Below are positions 29,029 to 38,935 of a DNA stretch of 64,000 nucleotides, one piece after another. The notes below the pieces were generated by a model. It worked only from the letters and a program-made list of their open reading frames with translations. It was not told where the DNA came from and did not search any database. The stretch lies in NCBI GenBank assembly GCA_947504185.1, contig CANNGJ010000013.1:22242-86241 (forward strand), written 5' to 3'. Numbering within the stretch: position 1 is the first letter of the stretch; each line of letters starts with the position of its first letter. A program made the position numbers and the translations under genes. The DNA is from an uncultured Tenacibaculum sp. (GTDB lineage: Bacteria; Bacteroidota; Bacteroidia; Flavobacteriales; Flavobacteriaceae).

Positions 29029-29916
29029 ATGAGATTAGTTATAGAAAATTTAACTAAAACCTATAAAAATGGTGTAAGAGCTATTGATAATTTAAATTTA
29101 GAAATAGGAACAGGAATGTTTGGGTTATTAGGACCTAACGGAGCAGGGAAATCATCTTTAATGAGAACGATTGCAACATTGCAAAGTCCAGATAGCGGTT
29201 CTATTACTTTTGATGGAATTAACGTACTAGAAAACCCAATGGAGTTTAGAAAAATTTTAGGATACTTACCACAATCATTTGGTGTATACCCTAAGATGTC
29301 AGCAGAAGAGTTGTTAGATTATTTTGCAACTTTAAAAGGAGTAAGTTCAAAAGATGACCGCCAAAAATTAGTAAAAGAAGTACTTGAAATTACAAATTTA
29401 TATGAGGTTCGTAAAAAATATGTAGCAGGCTATTCTGGAGGAATGAAACAACGTTTCGGAATTGCTCAATTACTTTTAAATAATCCTAAATTAATTATTG
29501 TTGATGAGCCTACAGCAGGTTTAGATCCAGCAGAGCGCCATCGTTTTTTAAATGTATTACGTGAGGTAGGAACAAATTCAACAGTTATATTTTCAACTCA
29601 TATTGTAGAAGATGTGAAAGAGTTGTGTAATGAAATGGCAATTTTAAATGGAGGAAAAATTTTAAAGCATACAACTCCAATAGAAGCAACAGAAGAAGTT
29701 AAAGGTCATATTTGGACCAAGAAAATTGATCGAGATGATTTAGAGAGTATGGAAGCAACATACAATGTATTGTCTTCAAATTACAATCAAGATAATTCGT
29801 TAAATATTAGAGTATATGCTCAAGAGAAACCAGCAGAAGACTTTGTAGTTACAGAGCCGCAGTTAGACGATGTGTATTTTATTGCTTTAAAACAAGATGA
29901 ACCAGCAACGGTTTAA
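29029..29916 (+). CDS. ABC transporter ATP-binding protein
   Basis: The 295-residue ATPase has Walker A GPNGAGKSSLM near residue 37, the Q-loop LPQSFGVYP, the signature SGGMKQR near 137, Walker B LIIVDEPTAGLD near 156 and the switch His in STHIVED. A C-terminal extension of about 80 residues is typical of ABC-2-type exporters' ATPases. It is followed 38 bases later by its probable partner, a permease fused to an M1 peptidase. Confidence 0.94.
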   Translation: MRLVIENLTKTYKNGVRAIDNLNLEIGTGMFGLLGPNGAGKSSLMRTIATLQSPDSGSITFDGINVLENPMEFRKILGYLPQSFGVYPKMSAEELLDYFATLKGVSSKDDRQKLVKEVLEITNLYEVRKKYVAGYSGGMKQRFGIAQLLLNNPKLIIVDEPTAGLDPAERHRFLNVLREVGTNSTVIFSTHIVEDVKELCNEMAILNGGKILKHTTPIEATEEVKGHIWTKKIDRDDLESMEATYNVLSSNYNQDNSLNIRVYAQEKPAEDFVVTEPQLDDVYFIALKQDEPATV

Positions 29917-29954
29917 TCAGTTTTAAAAAAAATTAACTTAAAAAAATAAAACAC

Positions 29955-32900
29955 ATGTTTTCAACAATATTTAATCACGAATTAAAATACTGGTTTAAGA
30001 AACCATCATTTTATGTTTTTATGGCAATATTTTTTGTATTGGCCTTATTATTTTCAGCAAGTTCAGCAGGTTTTTTTGACTTCTTAACAACAAGTACAGG
30101 TTCTTCACGAATTGTAAATTCACCAATAGGAGTTAACGGAATGTTTAGTGGCTTAGCTTTAATAACTTACTTTTTCTTTCCGTCTATAATAGGAGTTTCT
30201 ATTTATAGAGATTATAAAAGTAATATGCACTCTATTTTGTATTCATATCCATTTACAAAAGCAAATTATTTATTAGCAAAGTTTTTTAGCTCATTAATAA
30301 TGGTGTCACTAATTATTTTAGTAATTGGAATCGGAATTTTTATTGGATATAGATTACCTGGAACTAACTCAGAAATTGTAGGAGGTTTTAATATCATGGT
30401 ATATATTCATAGCTATGTAGTGTATTTATTGCCAAATATATTATTATTCGGAGCTATTGTTTTTGGTGTAGTAACTTTTACAAGAAATATAGCAGCAGGT
30501 TTTATAGCTGTATTATTATTAATATTTATTCAAGGATTAGCAGATGGAATGTTAGCGAATCCAGATAATAGATTTTGGTCAGCATTATTTGACCCATTCG
30601 GAGGACAAGCTGCAAGTTATTATACGCGTTATTGGACAGTAGCAGAAAAAAATGAATTACTATTGCCAGTTAAAGGAGTAATATTATATAACAGGTTATT
30701 GTGGTTAGGGATAGCATTTTCAATATTTGCTTTGGTATATAAATTTTTCTCATTCAGTCAAAATGCAATCTCGTTTAGTTTTAAGAAAGAAAAAGGGGAG
30801 CGTATGATCAAAAGTAACTTTGGAGGGATAACAAGAGTTAACCTGCCTAAAGTGAAGTACGATTTTTCTTTTTGGCAAAATTTAAAAACTTCATGGAAAC
30901 TGTCAAATATAGATTTTAAGTACATTGTAAAAAGCTGGCCATTTATAAGTATTTTATTAGTAGGGTTAATTTTTTTATTACTTTTTGCAATTACTTCTAC
31001 CCAATATATGGGGACAAAAACTTACCCAACAACAGCAAAAATGCTGTCTTTACCAGGAGGAACATTCGCATTATTTATTAATATTCTTACTTTTTTATAT
31101 GCAGGAATGTTAATTCATAGAGCTAAAATAGCTAGTACGAATCATATTGTAGAAGCGACACCAATCCCTAACTGGACATTATGGTTATCTAAGTTATTGG
31201 CATTATTAAAAATGCAAATAGTATTACTGTTTGTAATTATGGTAGCAGGAGTATTATTCCAAATTTATAACGGATACTATGATTTTGAAATAGGACATTA
31301 TTTATTTGAATTATATGGGTTAAACTTTATTCATTATGCAATATGGGCATTGTTAGCTTTATTTATACAAACCTTGGTAGGGAATGCATATTTAGGATTA
31401 TTCATTTTGTTACTATTAAATATAGGATTACCATTTTTACGATTTGCAGGAATAGAACAAGCCATTTTTAAATATAACCAAGGACCAAACTTTAGATACT
31501 CTGATTTAGATGGATACGGAGCTACCTTAGCAAGGTATTTTACTTATAAAACATATTGGTTCTTAGGAGGATTAGTACTGTTAGTATTAACAGGGCTATT
31601 TTGGACTAGAGGAATTACAAATTCATTTGCAGAAAGAATTTCAATAGCTAAATCTAGGTTTAAAGGAAAAACAGTTATTGCATTCTCAGTATTTTTAATA
31701 GGGTTTTTAGCTCTTGGAGCTCGAATATATTATGAAAATAATATTTTAAATGAAAGAAGGTCTTCAAAAGAAAGAGAGTTAGGACAAGTAGAGTGGGAAA
31801 AAAAATATAAAAAGTTCCAAGGAAAAGCACAACCGAGAATTGTAGCAGTAAATGTTGATCTGAACCTCTTTCCAAAGAAAAGAGATTTTAATGCAACAGG
31901 AGTGTATAAAATGATTAATAAAACAGAAGAGACTATAGATAGTATTTTCTTAAACCATAATCAATATCCAAGTACTTTTGAATTTAGTAAAACAAATACT
32001 TTAGTGTTAGAAGATACAATTCAAAACTTTGATATATATCAGTTAAAAGAACCACTTCAGCCAGGTGATAGTTTAACGTTAACATTTACGGTAAAAAACA
32101 AACCAAATACGTTTATAAAAAGTCACTCTCCAGTTAGAGAAAACGGAACGTTTATAAATAGCTTTCAGTTATTCCCATCATTAGGATATTCAGATGGAAG
32201 TGAATTAAAAGATGATAAAACACGTGAAAAATACGGTTTAGAAAAAAATGAATTAAAATCACATCCTTCGGATAGTACAGCTTTAGGGAATACTTATATT
32301 TCTGGAGATTCAGATTGGATAGATTTTGAAACAACTGTAAGTACTTCAGAAGATCAAATAGCTATTGCTCCAGGGTACCTACAAAAAGAATGGGTAAAAG
32401 ACGGAAGAAGGTACTTTCATTATAAAATGGATAGTAAGATTCTGAATTTTTATGCATATAATTCAGGAAGATATGAAGTAAAAAGAGATAAGTGGAATGA
32501 TGTAAACTTAGAAATTTACTACAAAAAAGGACACGAGTATAATCTAGATAGAATGATGAAAGGAATGAAAGCATCATTAGATTATAATACTAAAAACTTT
32601 AGCCCATATCAGCACAAACAAGTACGTATAATAGAATTTCCTCATGGAAACTTTGCCCAATCATTTCCAAATACAATTCCATTTTCAGAAAATGTAGGTT
32701 TTATAGCAGATATAGATGATACTGATGAAGGAGGAGTAGATTACGGATTTGCAATAACAGTACACGAATTAGCACATCAATGGTGGGCACATCAAGTAAT
32801 AGGTGCAGATGTGCAAGGAGCTACAATGTTATCAGAAAGTCCATCAGAATATGTAGCACTAAAAGTGTTAGAACATCAACATGGAAAAAGTAAAATGCGT

Positions 32901-33605
32901 AAGTTTTTAAAGAAAGCATTAGATGGTTATTTGGCAAATCGTTCTATGGAGCGAAAAAGAGAAAAACCATTAATGTATAATGACGGACAAGGCTATATTC
33001 GTTATGAAAAAGGCTCATTAGTATTTTATGCACTAAGTGACTATATTGGTGAAGACAAGTTGAATGGAGCCTTAAAAAAGTATGTAGAAAAGGTGAAGTT
33101 TCAAGAAGCTCCTTATACTACGACTATTGATATGATGGATCATATTAGAGAAGTAACACCAGATAGTTTGCAGTATGTTTTAAAAGACATGTTTGAAACC
33201 ATTACCTTATATAGAAATAGAATTGTAGATGTTTCTTCGACGGAATTAGATAATGGAAAATATAAAGTAGATATAGAGTTTAACGTAAGTAAGTATAGAA
33301 ATAATGATAAAGGAAAACGTTATTATGGAGAGAAAGCAGGTGATACTATAAGTTATAAAACAGATAAAATGAAGAAACCTATTTTATCAGTTCCATTGGC
33401 AGATTATATTGATGTTGGAATTTTTGGAGAAGAAGAAATTGATGGTGTTAAAAAAGAAGTTGAACTTTATTTAAAGAAACATAAAATTACTCAAATCAAT
33501 AATAAAATATCTTTAATAGTAGATAAAAAACCAGTAGAAGTAGGGGTTGACCCTTATAATAAGTTGATAGATACAAAATCTGATGATAATAGACGGAAGT
33601 TGTAA
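29955..33605 (+). CDS. ABC-2-type permease fused to an M1 family aminopeptidase
   Basis: The 1216-residue protein has about a dozen hydrophobic segments over residues 15-595, arranged as two ABC-2-like halves. An extracytoplasmic part of about 600 residues follows. It holds the zinc motif HELAHQWWAH near residue 936 and the downstream ligand Glu in LSESPSEY, 19 residues after the second His by my count. The Tyr-containing C-terminal region is M1-like. This fusion is a known Bacteroidota architecture. Its substrate is unknown. Coupling of transport with peptide trimming is inferred. Confidence 0.92.
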   Translation: MFSTIFNHELKYWFKKPSFYVFMAIFFVLALLFSASSAGFFDFLTTSTGSSRIVNSPIGVNGMFSGLALITYFFFPSIIGVSIYRDYKSNMHSILYSYPFTKANYLLAKFFSSLIMVSLIILVIGIGIFIGYRLPGTNSEIVGGFNIMVYIHSYVVYLLPNILLFGAIVFGVVTFTRNIAAGFIAVLLLIFIQGLADGMLANPDNRFWSALFDPFGGQAASYYTRYWTVAEKNELLLPVKGVILYNRLLWLGIAFSIFALVYKFFSFSQNAISFSFKKEKGERMIKSNFGGITRVNLPKVKYDFSFWQNLKTSWKLSNIDFKYIVKSWPFISILLVGLIFLLLFAITSTQYMGTKTYPTTAKMLSLPGGTFALFINILTFLYAGMLIHRAKIASTNHIVEATPIPNWTLWLSKLLALLKMQIVLLFVIMVAGVLFQIYNGYYDFEIGHYLFELYGLNFIHYAIWALLALFIQTLVGNAYLGLFILLLLNIGLPFLRFAGIEQAIFKYNQGPNFRYSDLDGYGATLARYFTYKTYWFLGGLVLLVLTGLFWTRGITNSFAERISIAKSRFKGKTVIAFSVFLIGFLALGARIYYENNILNERRSSKERELGQVEWEKKYKKFQGKAQPRIVAVNVDLNLFPKKRDFNATGVYKMINKTEETIDSIFLNHNQYPSTFEFSKTNTLVLEDTIQNFDIYQLKEPLQPGDSLTLTFTVKNKPNTFIKSHSPVRENGTFINSFQLFPSLGYSDGSELKDDKTREKYGLEKNELKSHPSDSTALGNTYISGDSDWIDFETTVSTSEDQIAIAPGYLQKEWVKDGRRYFHYKMDSKILNFYAYNSGRYEVKRDKWNDVNLEIYYKKGHEYNLDRMMKGMKASLDYNTKNFSPYQHKQVRIIEFPHGNFAQSFPNTIPFSENVGFIADIDDTDEGGVDYGFAITVHELAHQWWAHQVIGADVQGATMLSESPSEYVALKVLEHQHGKSKMRKFLKKALDGYLANRSMERKREKPLMYNDGQGYIRYEKGSLVFYALSDYIGEDKLNGALKKYVEKVKFQEAPYTTTIDMMDHIREVTPDSLQYVLKDMFETITLYRNRIVDVSSTELDNGKYKVDIEFNVSKYRNNDKGKRYYGEKAGDTISYKTDKMKKPILSVPLADYIDVGIFGEEEIDGVKKEVELYLKKHKITQINNKISLIVDKKPVEVGVDPYNKLIDTKSDDNRRKL

Positions 33606-33623
33606 TCAATAGAGTTAAAAAAG

Positions 33624-33649
33624 AAAGACTGTCAATTTTGGCAGTCTTT
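33624..33649 (+). terminator. Intrinsic terminator after the ABC/M1 operon
   Basis: AAAGACTG / CAGTCTTT stem with a ten-base loop and a TTTTT tail, 19 bases after the stop codon. Confidence 0.8.
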
Positions 33650-33678
33650 TTGTATTTAAAAAGAATACTTTTGCAGTT

Positions 33679-33843
33679 ATGTATAACAAAAGAGTAGAGC
33701 TAACAGAAGAAGATTATTATATAAACGAGCAAGGCTATAAAGTTTTTATAGAAAAATTTCATTTAAAAAGAGGATACTGTTGTAAAAGTGGTTGTAAGCA
33801 TTGCCCTTATGGATATGATAAAAAAACAGATAGTTTTAAATAA
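33679..33843 (+). CDS. DUF5522 small Cys-rich protein
   Basis: The 54-residue protein MYNKRVELTEEDYYINEQGY... contains the motif GYCCKSGCKHCPYGY, with five closely spaced Cys and one His. This is the core of DUF5522 proteins and suggests a metal-binding site (zinc or iron-sulfur). TACTTTTG (33666-33673), a full -7 match, ends five bases before the ATG. It is followed by the DUF4197 lipoprotein gene. Its function is unknown. Confidence 0.85.
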   Translation: MYNKRVELTEEDYYINEQGYKVFIEKFHLKRGYCCKSGCKHCPYGYDKKTDSFK

Positions 33844-33892
33844 TGTGACAATTATTAATTAATTGTTTCTAAAAAGTATAAATCAAACAAAA

Positions 33893-34603
33893 ATGAAAAA
33901 AATTATAGCATTAGCATTTGTAGTTATGTTAACTGGATGTGCTGAATTACAAAAAGTAGTAAATCAATTACCAACAACAGGTGGAGTTTTAACTCAAGAT
34001 CAAATAGGTGGAGGTTTGCGTCAAGCATTAGATAACGGAATTCAACACCAAGTAACTAAATTAACATCTAAAGACGGTTTTTATCGCAACGAATTAGTAA
34101 AAATATTATTACCAAAAGAATTACAAACGGTTGATAAAGGTTTACGTAAAATAGGCTTAAGTAATTTAGCTGATGAAGGAATTAAAGTACTAAACAGAGC
34201 TGCAGAAGATGCTGTGAAAACTGCTACACCAATTTTTGTAAATGCAGTAAAAGATATTACTTTTACTGATGCTAAAAACATTTTATTAGGAGAACAAAAT
34301 GCAGCTACTTCTTACTTAGAAGGAAAAACATCGCAAGCATTATACAACCAATTCAATCCAGTAATTGAAAAGTCGTTTGCCAAAGTAGGAGCTGATCAAA
34401 TATGGTCTAACCTAATTAATAAATACAATAGTATTCCTTTTGTAAATAAAGTAAACCCAAATTTAACCGATTATGTAACAACCCAAGCATTAGATGGTGT
34501 TTTTACAATGATCGCTGTTGAAGAAAAAGGAATTCGTGAAAAAGTAGGTTTAAGAAATACTGATTTATTACGTAGAGTTTTTGCGTTGCAAGATGGTAGG
34601 TAA
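33893..34603 (+). CDS. DUF4197 lipoprotein
   Basis: The 236-residue protein starts at MKKIIALAFVVMLTGCAELQ with a lipobox Cys at residue 16. Ten further codons are open upstream but would bury the signal peptide, so the start at 33893 is preferred. The rest is helical and typical of DUF4197 (LTQDQIGGGLRQALDNGI, then NFNPVI-like NQFNPVIEKSF and YVTTQALDGVFTMIAVEEKGIRE). Homologues are periplasmic or outer-membrane lipoproteins of unknown role. It abuts the convergent LytTR regulator gene. Confidence 0.88.
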   Translation: MKKIIALAFVVMLTGCAELQKVVNQLPTTGGVLTQDQIGGGLRQALDNGIQHQVTKLTSKDGFYRNELVKILLPKELQTVDKGLRKIGLSNLADEGIKVLNRAAEDAVKTATPIFVNAVKDITFTDAKNILLGEQNAATSYLEGKTSQALYNQFNPVIEKSFAKVGADQIWSNLINKYNSIPFVNKVNPNLTDYVTTQALDGVFTMIAVEEKGIREKVGLRNTDLLRRVFALQDGR

Positions 34604-35323
34604 TTATAGCTGATTATCAGTTATTTTTTCGAAAAAGAGTTTTCTATAGGTATTTCCAATAGGAAGCTCTTTTTTATTTATCCAAACTGAATCGTTATCT
34701 ATTTTGTCAATAGATTTTATAGCTATAATATACGATTTATGAGTTTGTATAAAGTTATCTTTAGGAAGGTTCTCTTTTAAGCTTTTTAACGTACTGTATG
34801 TAATTATTCGTTCGTTTTTTAAATAGATAGAGACATAGTTCTTTAAACCTTCTATATATAAAATATCATTTAAAAATACCTTAGAGAATTTATTTTTCCC
34901 ATCTGTTTTAAAGAAGAAAAATTCCTCTTTTGAAACTATTGATTTTTTTTGAGTGTCAGTATTGTTTTTCTGCTGAATTTTTAAAACAGCTTTATAAAAT
35001 CTGTCAAACTCAATAGGTTTTAGTAGATAATCAGTAGCAGAAACCTCATAGCTTTCTATAGCAAATTGTGGATAAGCAGTCGTAAAAATAATATTAGTTT
35101 TACCGTTAATGATTTTAGAAAGCTGAATGCCAGTAATTTCTGGCATTTGAATATCTAAAAAAACTAAATCAATTTTCTCTTTTTCAATAAATTGTAAAGC
35201 CTCTAACGGATTTGTAAATGTGTTTTTCAATTCTAAAAATGAAACTTTAGAAGCATACTTTTCCAATAATCTAATTGCTGGTGGTTCGTCATCAACAATA
35301 ACACAAGTTAGTTGTTTATTCAT
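34604..35323 (-). CDS. LytTR-family response regulator
   Basis: The 239-residue protein has a receiver domain (VIVDDEPPAIRLLEKY; phosphoacceptor Asp in LVFLDIQMPEITG near residue 56; TTAYPQFAIESYEVSATDYLLKPIEF) and a C-terminal LytTR DNA-binding domain (residues about 135-235; DILYIEGLKNYVSIYLKNERI, IQTHKSYIIAIKSID). Its start overlaps the sensor gene stop codon by four bases, so the pair forms a two-component system. The stop codon abuts the DUF4197 gene. Confidence 0.94.
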   Translation of the reverse strand: MNKQLTCVIVDDEPPAIRLLEKYASKVSFLELKNTFTNPLEALQFIEKEKIDLVFLDIQMPEITGIQLSKIINGKTNIIFTTAYPQFAIESYEVSATDYLLKPIEFDRFYKAVLKIQQKNNTDTQKKSIVSKEEFFFFKTDGKNKFSKVFLNDILYIEGLKNYVSIYLKNERIITYSTLKSLKENLPKDNFIQTHKSYIIAIKSIDKIDNDSVWINKKELPIGNTYRKLFFEKITDNQL

Positions 35324-36342
35324 AAAGGCAATTTTAAATAGGCTTTAAAAATATCATTATTTTTTTCATATTCTAAAGTGAATTTATTTTTATATAAAAC
35401 TGCTAAACGCTTTTTTATGTTTTCGGTGCCAATTCCAGCTTCCATATATTTTTCAGAAGAGTTAATGTTATTTTCTGTAATAATTTCTAACCAGTTTTCT
35501 GTTATATTAAATCCGATTTTTGCAGGATAGTTTTTATTATTAATAATTCCATGCTTACAAACATTTTCAACAAAATGAATTAAAATTAATGATGGAATTT
35601 TATGATTTTCAATGTTTCCGTTAATGTTTAAATATACATGAAAATCTGCTTCGTATCTACGTTTGTAAAAATGTAAATAATCTTTAATAAATTGAATTTC
35701 TTTTTCTAAGAAAACAAAATCTTCTGAAGCTTCATAAGTAACGTATCTTAATAATTGTGATAACTTTAAAATATCGTTAGCTGTCTCTGGTTTATCGTCA
35801 TACAATTCTATATAAAAATTATTGAGTGTGTTAAACAAAAAATGCGGACTTATTTGTGCTTTTAAAGTTGCTAATTGAGCTTCTTGATGTTCTAGGCTTA
35901 GTTGATGTAGCTTATTTTTATTTTCATAATTCTTATACAATAAATACACAATCGTACTATATAAACAGGCTTTAAACGCATATATAAAACTATCATATAA
36001 ATATATAAATATGATATCGTCTTGTTCTAAATTGTAATTGTTAATCTTAAAAAGAAGAGGCGAAACAATTTCTTCTAATAGAAAGCGAATTCCAGCAAAA
36101 ATGAAAACCAATAGTATTATTGAAATTCCAAATAATACATATTTCTTTTTATCTAATACTTGAGGTAGTAATATATAATAGTTTAATAAGTAAACGGTAA
36201 AAAAACTGATACTAAAGGTTGTTGTAAATAATAAGGCATAAATAAATGATATTGATTTGTTTGGACTAAAAATATCCCAAGCTAAATCAGTCATAATAAG
36301 TAATGCAATAACAAATATGTTAAATCGTAATTCTTTAGTCAT
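35320..36342 (-). CDS. LytS/YehU-type sensor histidine kinase
   Basis: The 340-residue protein has four hydrophobic segments over residues 8-140, then the His_kinase domain with the phosphoacceptor His in LKAQISPHFLFNTLNNFYIEL near residue 168. The ATPase part has an N-box FVENVCKHG and GIGTENIKKRL. There is no separate sensor domain, so the signal is probably sensed in or near the membrane. On its strand TATTTTTG ends four bases before the ATG. It is divergent from the TraB/EreA-like lipoprotein pair at 36552, a possible target. Confidence 0.92.
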   Translation of the reverse strand: MTKELRFNIFVIALLIMTDLAWDIFSPNKSISFIYALLFTTTFSISFFTVYLLNYYILLPQVLDKKKYVLFGISIILLVFIFAGIRFLLEEIVSPLLFKINNYNLEQDDIIFIYLYDSFIYAFKACLYSTIVYLLYKNYENKNKLHQLSLEHQEAQLATLKAQISPHFLFNTLNNFYIELYDDKPETANDILKLSQLLRYVTYEASEDFVFLEKEIQFIKDYLHFYKRRYEADFHVYLNINGNIENHKIPSLILIHFVENVCKHGIINNKNYPAKIGFNITENWLEIITENNINSSEKYMEAGIGTENIKKRLAVLYKNKFTLEYEKNNDIFKAYLKLPL

Positions 36343-36551
36343 ATTTCAAAAATATGACTAAAACTGTTACTGATATTCGAATTAGGACAGAACCAAGATT
36401 TTTTTATATAAACCATTGTTATCAACCAACAAAAAAATGAAATGCTTAAAATATTATGAGTTGATATAATAAATTTCTAAGATGGTGTAATAAAAAATAA
36501 TAGCTTGATTTTGTACTGTAATCTTGTAATGAATTTAAAATCATTCAGTAA

Positions 36552-37418
36552 ATGAAAAAATATATCATAATCGCACTTGGAATTTTAGTAATTCTTTCTT
36601 GTCAAAAAACAGAAGAGAAAAAATCGCTAGAAAAAGAAATAATTTTAAAGCCATATTCATCTTATTATCCAAAAGAAAAAACAAAAATTCTGGTGGTTGG
36701 TACATTCCATTTTTCGTACCCTGGACTAGATGCTACAAAAACTAATAACGATGATAAAATAGATGTTTTAAAAGAACCTAAAAAATCTGAAGTAACAGAA
36801 TTGGTTGAGTATATAAAACAATTTAAACCAACGAAAGTAGCAATTGAAGCCAAACCAAGTTGGAATATGAATAAAGATTATAAAGAATATAGAAAAGGAA
36901 AACATAGAGATGTTAGAAATGAAAGTTATCAGTTAGGAATGCGTATAGCAAATGATTTTAATTTAGATACTATTTATTCTGTAGACGCAAAATCTTTTGA
37001 TGAAGATTTATCTAAGGTTAATCCTAAATTAATAGAAGAATTAGGAAAAGACTATGATTTTAAATCTGAAGATCCATTTTACAAGATGGTAAAAAAATCT
37101 TTTGATGAATCTACTGCGTTTCCTGCAAAAGAAAACTTGTTAAAGTTTATGAAGCATATGAATACGATTGAAGGTCATCGAAATAATTATGGAGCTTACC
37201 TTATTGGAGATTTTAAGTTAGATGATACAAGAGGAGCCGATTTTTTATCTATTTGGTGGTATAATCGAAATTTGAGAATTTTTAGAAAAATTCAACAAAT
37301 CGATCAAACAAAAGAAGATAGAATATTAATAATTATGGGTAATGGTCATGCATCAGTTTTAAGACATCTAATTGAGTACTCACCAGAATATGAATTTGTA
37401 GAATTTAATAGTTTATAA
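36552..37418 (+). CDS. DUF5694 lipoprotein of the TraB/ChaN/EreA type
   Basis: The 288-residue protein has a lipoprotein signal ending VILSC (Cys near residue 17). The motif ILVVGTFHF near residue 48, VAIEAKPSW near 98 and IIMGNGHASVLRHL near 262 match the two GxxH motifs and the Glu of the TraB/PrgY/ChaN/EreA superfamily, in the DUF5694 version. Members of that superfamily may be metal-dependent hydrolases, but the reaction is unknown. It is followed one base later by a second, diverged member, suggesting joint function. Confidence 0.85.
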   Translation: MKKYIIIALGILVILSCQKTEEKKSLEKEIILKPYSSYYPKEKTKILVVGTFHFSYPGLDATKTNNDDKIDVLKEPKKSEVTELVEYIKQFKPTKVAIEAKPSWNMNKDYKEYRKGKHRDVRNESYQLGMRIANDFNLDTIYSVDAKSFDEDLSKVNPKLIEELGKDYDFKSEDPFYKMVKKSFDESTAFPAKENLLKFMKHMNTIEGHRNNYGAYLIGDFKLDDTRGADFLSIWWYNRNLRIFRKIQQIDQTKEDRILIIMGNGHASVLRHLIEYSPEYEFVEFNSL

Positions 37419-37419
37419 A

Positions 37420-38691
37420 ATGAAAAATTACATTGTACTTATAATAATCATTTTGATTTCATCTTGTCAAAAATCCGAAGAGAAAAAGAATATAATCAAT
37501 AACATACCGGTAGAAATAGATTCTGCATATGTAAAAAGTAAACTAGCATATTTTAAAGTTAAGAACAACATAATAGAAGGAAAAGGAAAACAATTGATAG
37601 AAAAAATAGTAAACGAGTCACAATTTATTGTGTTTGGAGAAAATCATTACTCTAAGCAAACTTCTATTTTAACAAAGGCTTTAATTCCTTTATTAAGCAA
37701 AGCTTATTTTACTAATTTTTTAGCAGAAGTAGGACCAAGTACAGCTGAAAAATTAATAGAGTTATCTACACCTTATGAAAAAACAGTAGAAAATTTAAAA
37801 GAATTCACCACAAAATATAAGCACGATGAGTTTGGTAATACAGGTGATCCTATTCCGTTTTTTGCAGGAGTAGAAGATGCTGAATTTTTACAATTAATTA
37901 GAAAGTATAATATTAATTTTCATGGAATAGATCAAGAATATATATACTCAGCCCTATTTTTTATGGATGAATTATTAAAAGAAGCGAAAAGTAAACCCAA
38001 TTATGAAGAAATAAAACAATTAAAAGAGAAAGTAGATAAGCTTATATATAATCGCTTAAAAGATGATAAGAAAGGAAAAACAGTAAGAGCCATGGAAGCT
38101 TTTGAAACAAATAAAAATATAATTACTTTTTTTAATCAATTTGAAGAAGGAGACACAAAAGCAAGAAAAATCATAAACGACTTAAGATTTAGTTGGGATA
38201 TTTATAAACGTTGGAGAAAAGGATCACATTTTGACAGGGTAAGTTATATGAGAAATAATATATTGAAAGTTTATAAAAAACAAAAAGATGCTAAACTATT
38301 TATAAAAGTAGGGAGCTTACACGCTGCAAAAAATATTTCAAACTCTTCTTATGACATCGGTTATTTAACAGAAGAACTAGCTCAAAAAAAACATACAGTA
38401 AGTTCTAGTATTAACTCATGGCGACCATTTTATATAGATGGAGATTCTATAGTAAATGCAATCGAAAAATATAAAAGATACTATAGACGACTGGGTGTTT
38501 TTACACAATTTGCTAAGAAAAATAAATGGACAATAATTGATTTTAAATCTATTAAAGAAGATATTAAATCAAACAAAGTAAAACTGCCAATTAATGGAGA
38601 TTACCATGCGTTAAAAAAGCTATTAGATGGATATGATTATCAATTAATAATTCCGGTAGATGATAACATTACCTATAATTTAAAAAAGTAA
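37420..38691 (+). CDS. EreA/ChaN-like lipoprotein
   Basis: The 423-residue protein has a lipoprotein signal ending ILISSC (Cys near residue 16). FIVFGENHYSKQTS near residue 70, FLAEVGPST near 102, FHGIDQEY near 168 and KVGSLHAAKN near 300 give two GxxH motifs plus conserved acids, as in erythromycin esterase/ChaN/TraB relatives. An insert of basic and acidic helices lies in the centre. Lipoprotein location and its pairing with the DUF5694 gene argue against a dedicated antibiotic esterase. The substrate is unknown. Confidence 0.82.
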   Translation: MKNYIVLIIIILISSCQKSEEKKNIINNIPVEIDSAYVKSKLAYFKVKNNIIEGKGKQLIEKIVNESQFIVFGENHYSKQTSILTKALIPLLSKAYFTNFLAEVGPSTAEKLIELSTPYEKTVENLKEFTTKYKHDEFGNTGDPIPFFAGVEDAEFLQLIRKYNINFHGIDQEYIYSALFFMDELLKEAKSKPNYEEIKQLKEKVDKLIYNRLKDDKKGKTVRAMEAFETNKNIITFFNQFEEGDTKARKIINDLRFSWDIYKRWRKGSHFDRVSYMRNNILKVYKKQKDAKLFIKVGSLHAAKNISNSSYDIGYLTEELAQKKHTVSSSINSWRPFYIDGDSIVNAIEKYKRYYRRLGVFTQFAKKNKWTIIDFKSIKEDIKSNKVKLPINGDYHALKKLLDGYDYQLIIPVDDNITYNLKK

Positions 38692-38746
38692 ATCTGAAAA
38701 TAGAAAAAAAGTATATAGAAGTTATTTATAAGGACAAAAAGCAAAA

Positions 38747-38839
38747 ATAGGTTTTGAAAATAATGAACTTCAGTTGTTAGCTTTTGAAGTGGGAAGTTTA
38801 ATTCATGAGTTAGTTTCGTTGATAGACTATTTAAAGTAA
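38747..38839 (+). pseudogene. Possible gene remnant without a start codon
   Basis: One frame reads KIGFENNELQLLAFEVGSL and on to LIHELVSLIDYLK before TAA at 38837-38839. The composition looks protein-like (amphipathic, with no low complexity), but no ATG lies upstream in frame before a stop near 38735. It may be the decayed 3' end of a small gene. It may also be chance. Confidence 0.35.
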
Positions 38840-38935
38840 TATAGGAAAAACACCTAAAATTCAATAGTGGTTAATTCTATGTACTTGTAAACCAAATATT
38901 TGTGTATATTTATAATCCGTTTAACCAAAGTAAAA

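Noticed and set aside
37420..38691. Erythromycin resistance esterase
   Set aside because: Only the superfamily motifs match; lipid anchoring and pairing with a DUF5694 gene do not suit a dedicated resistance enzyme.
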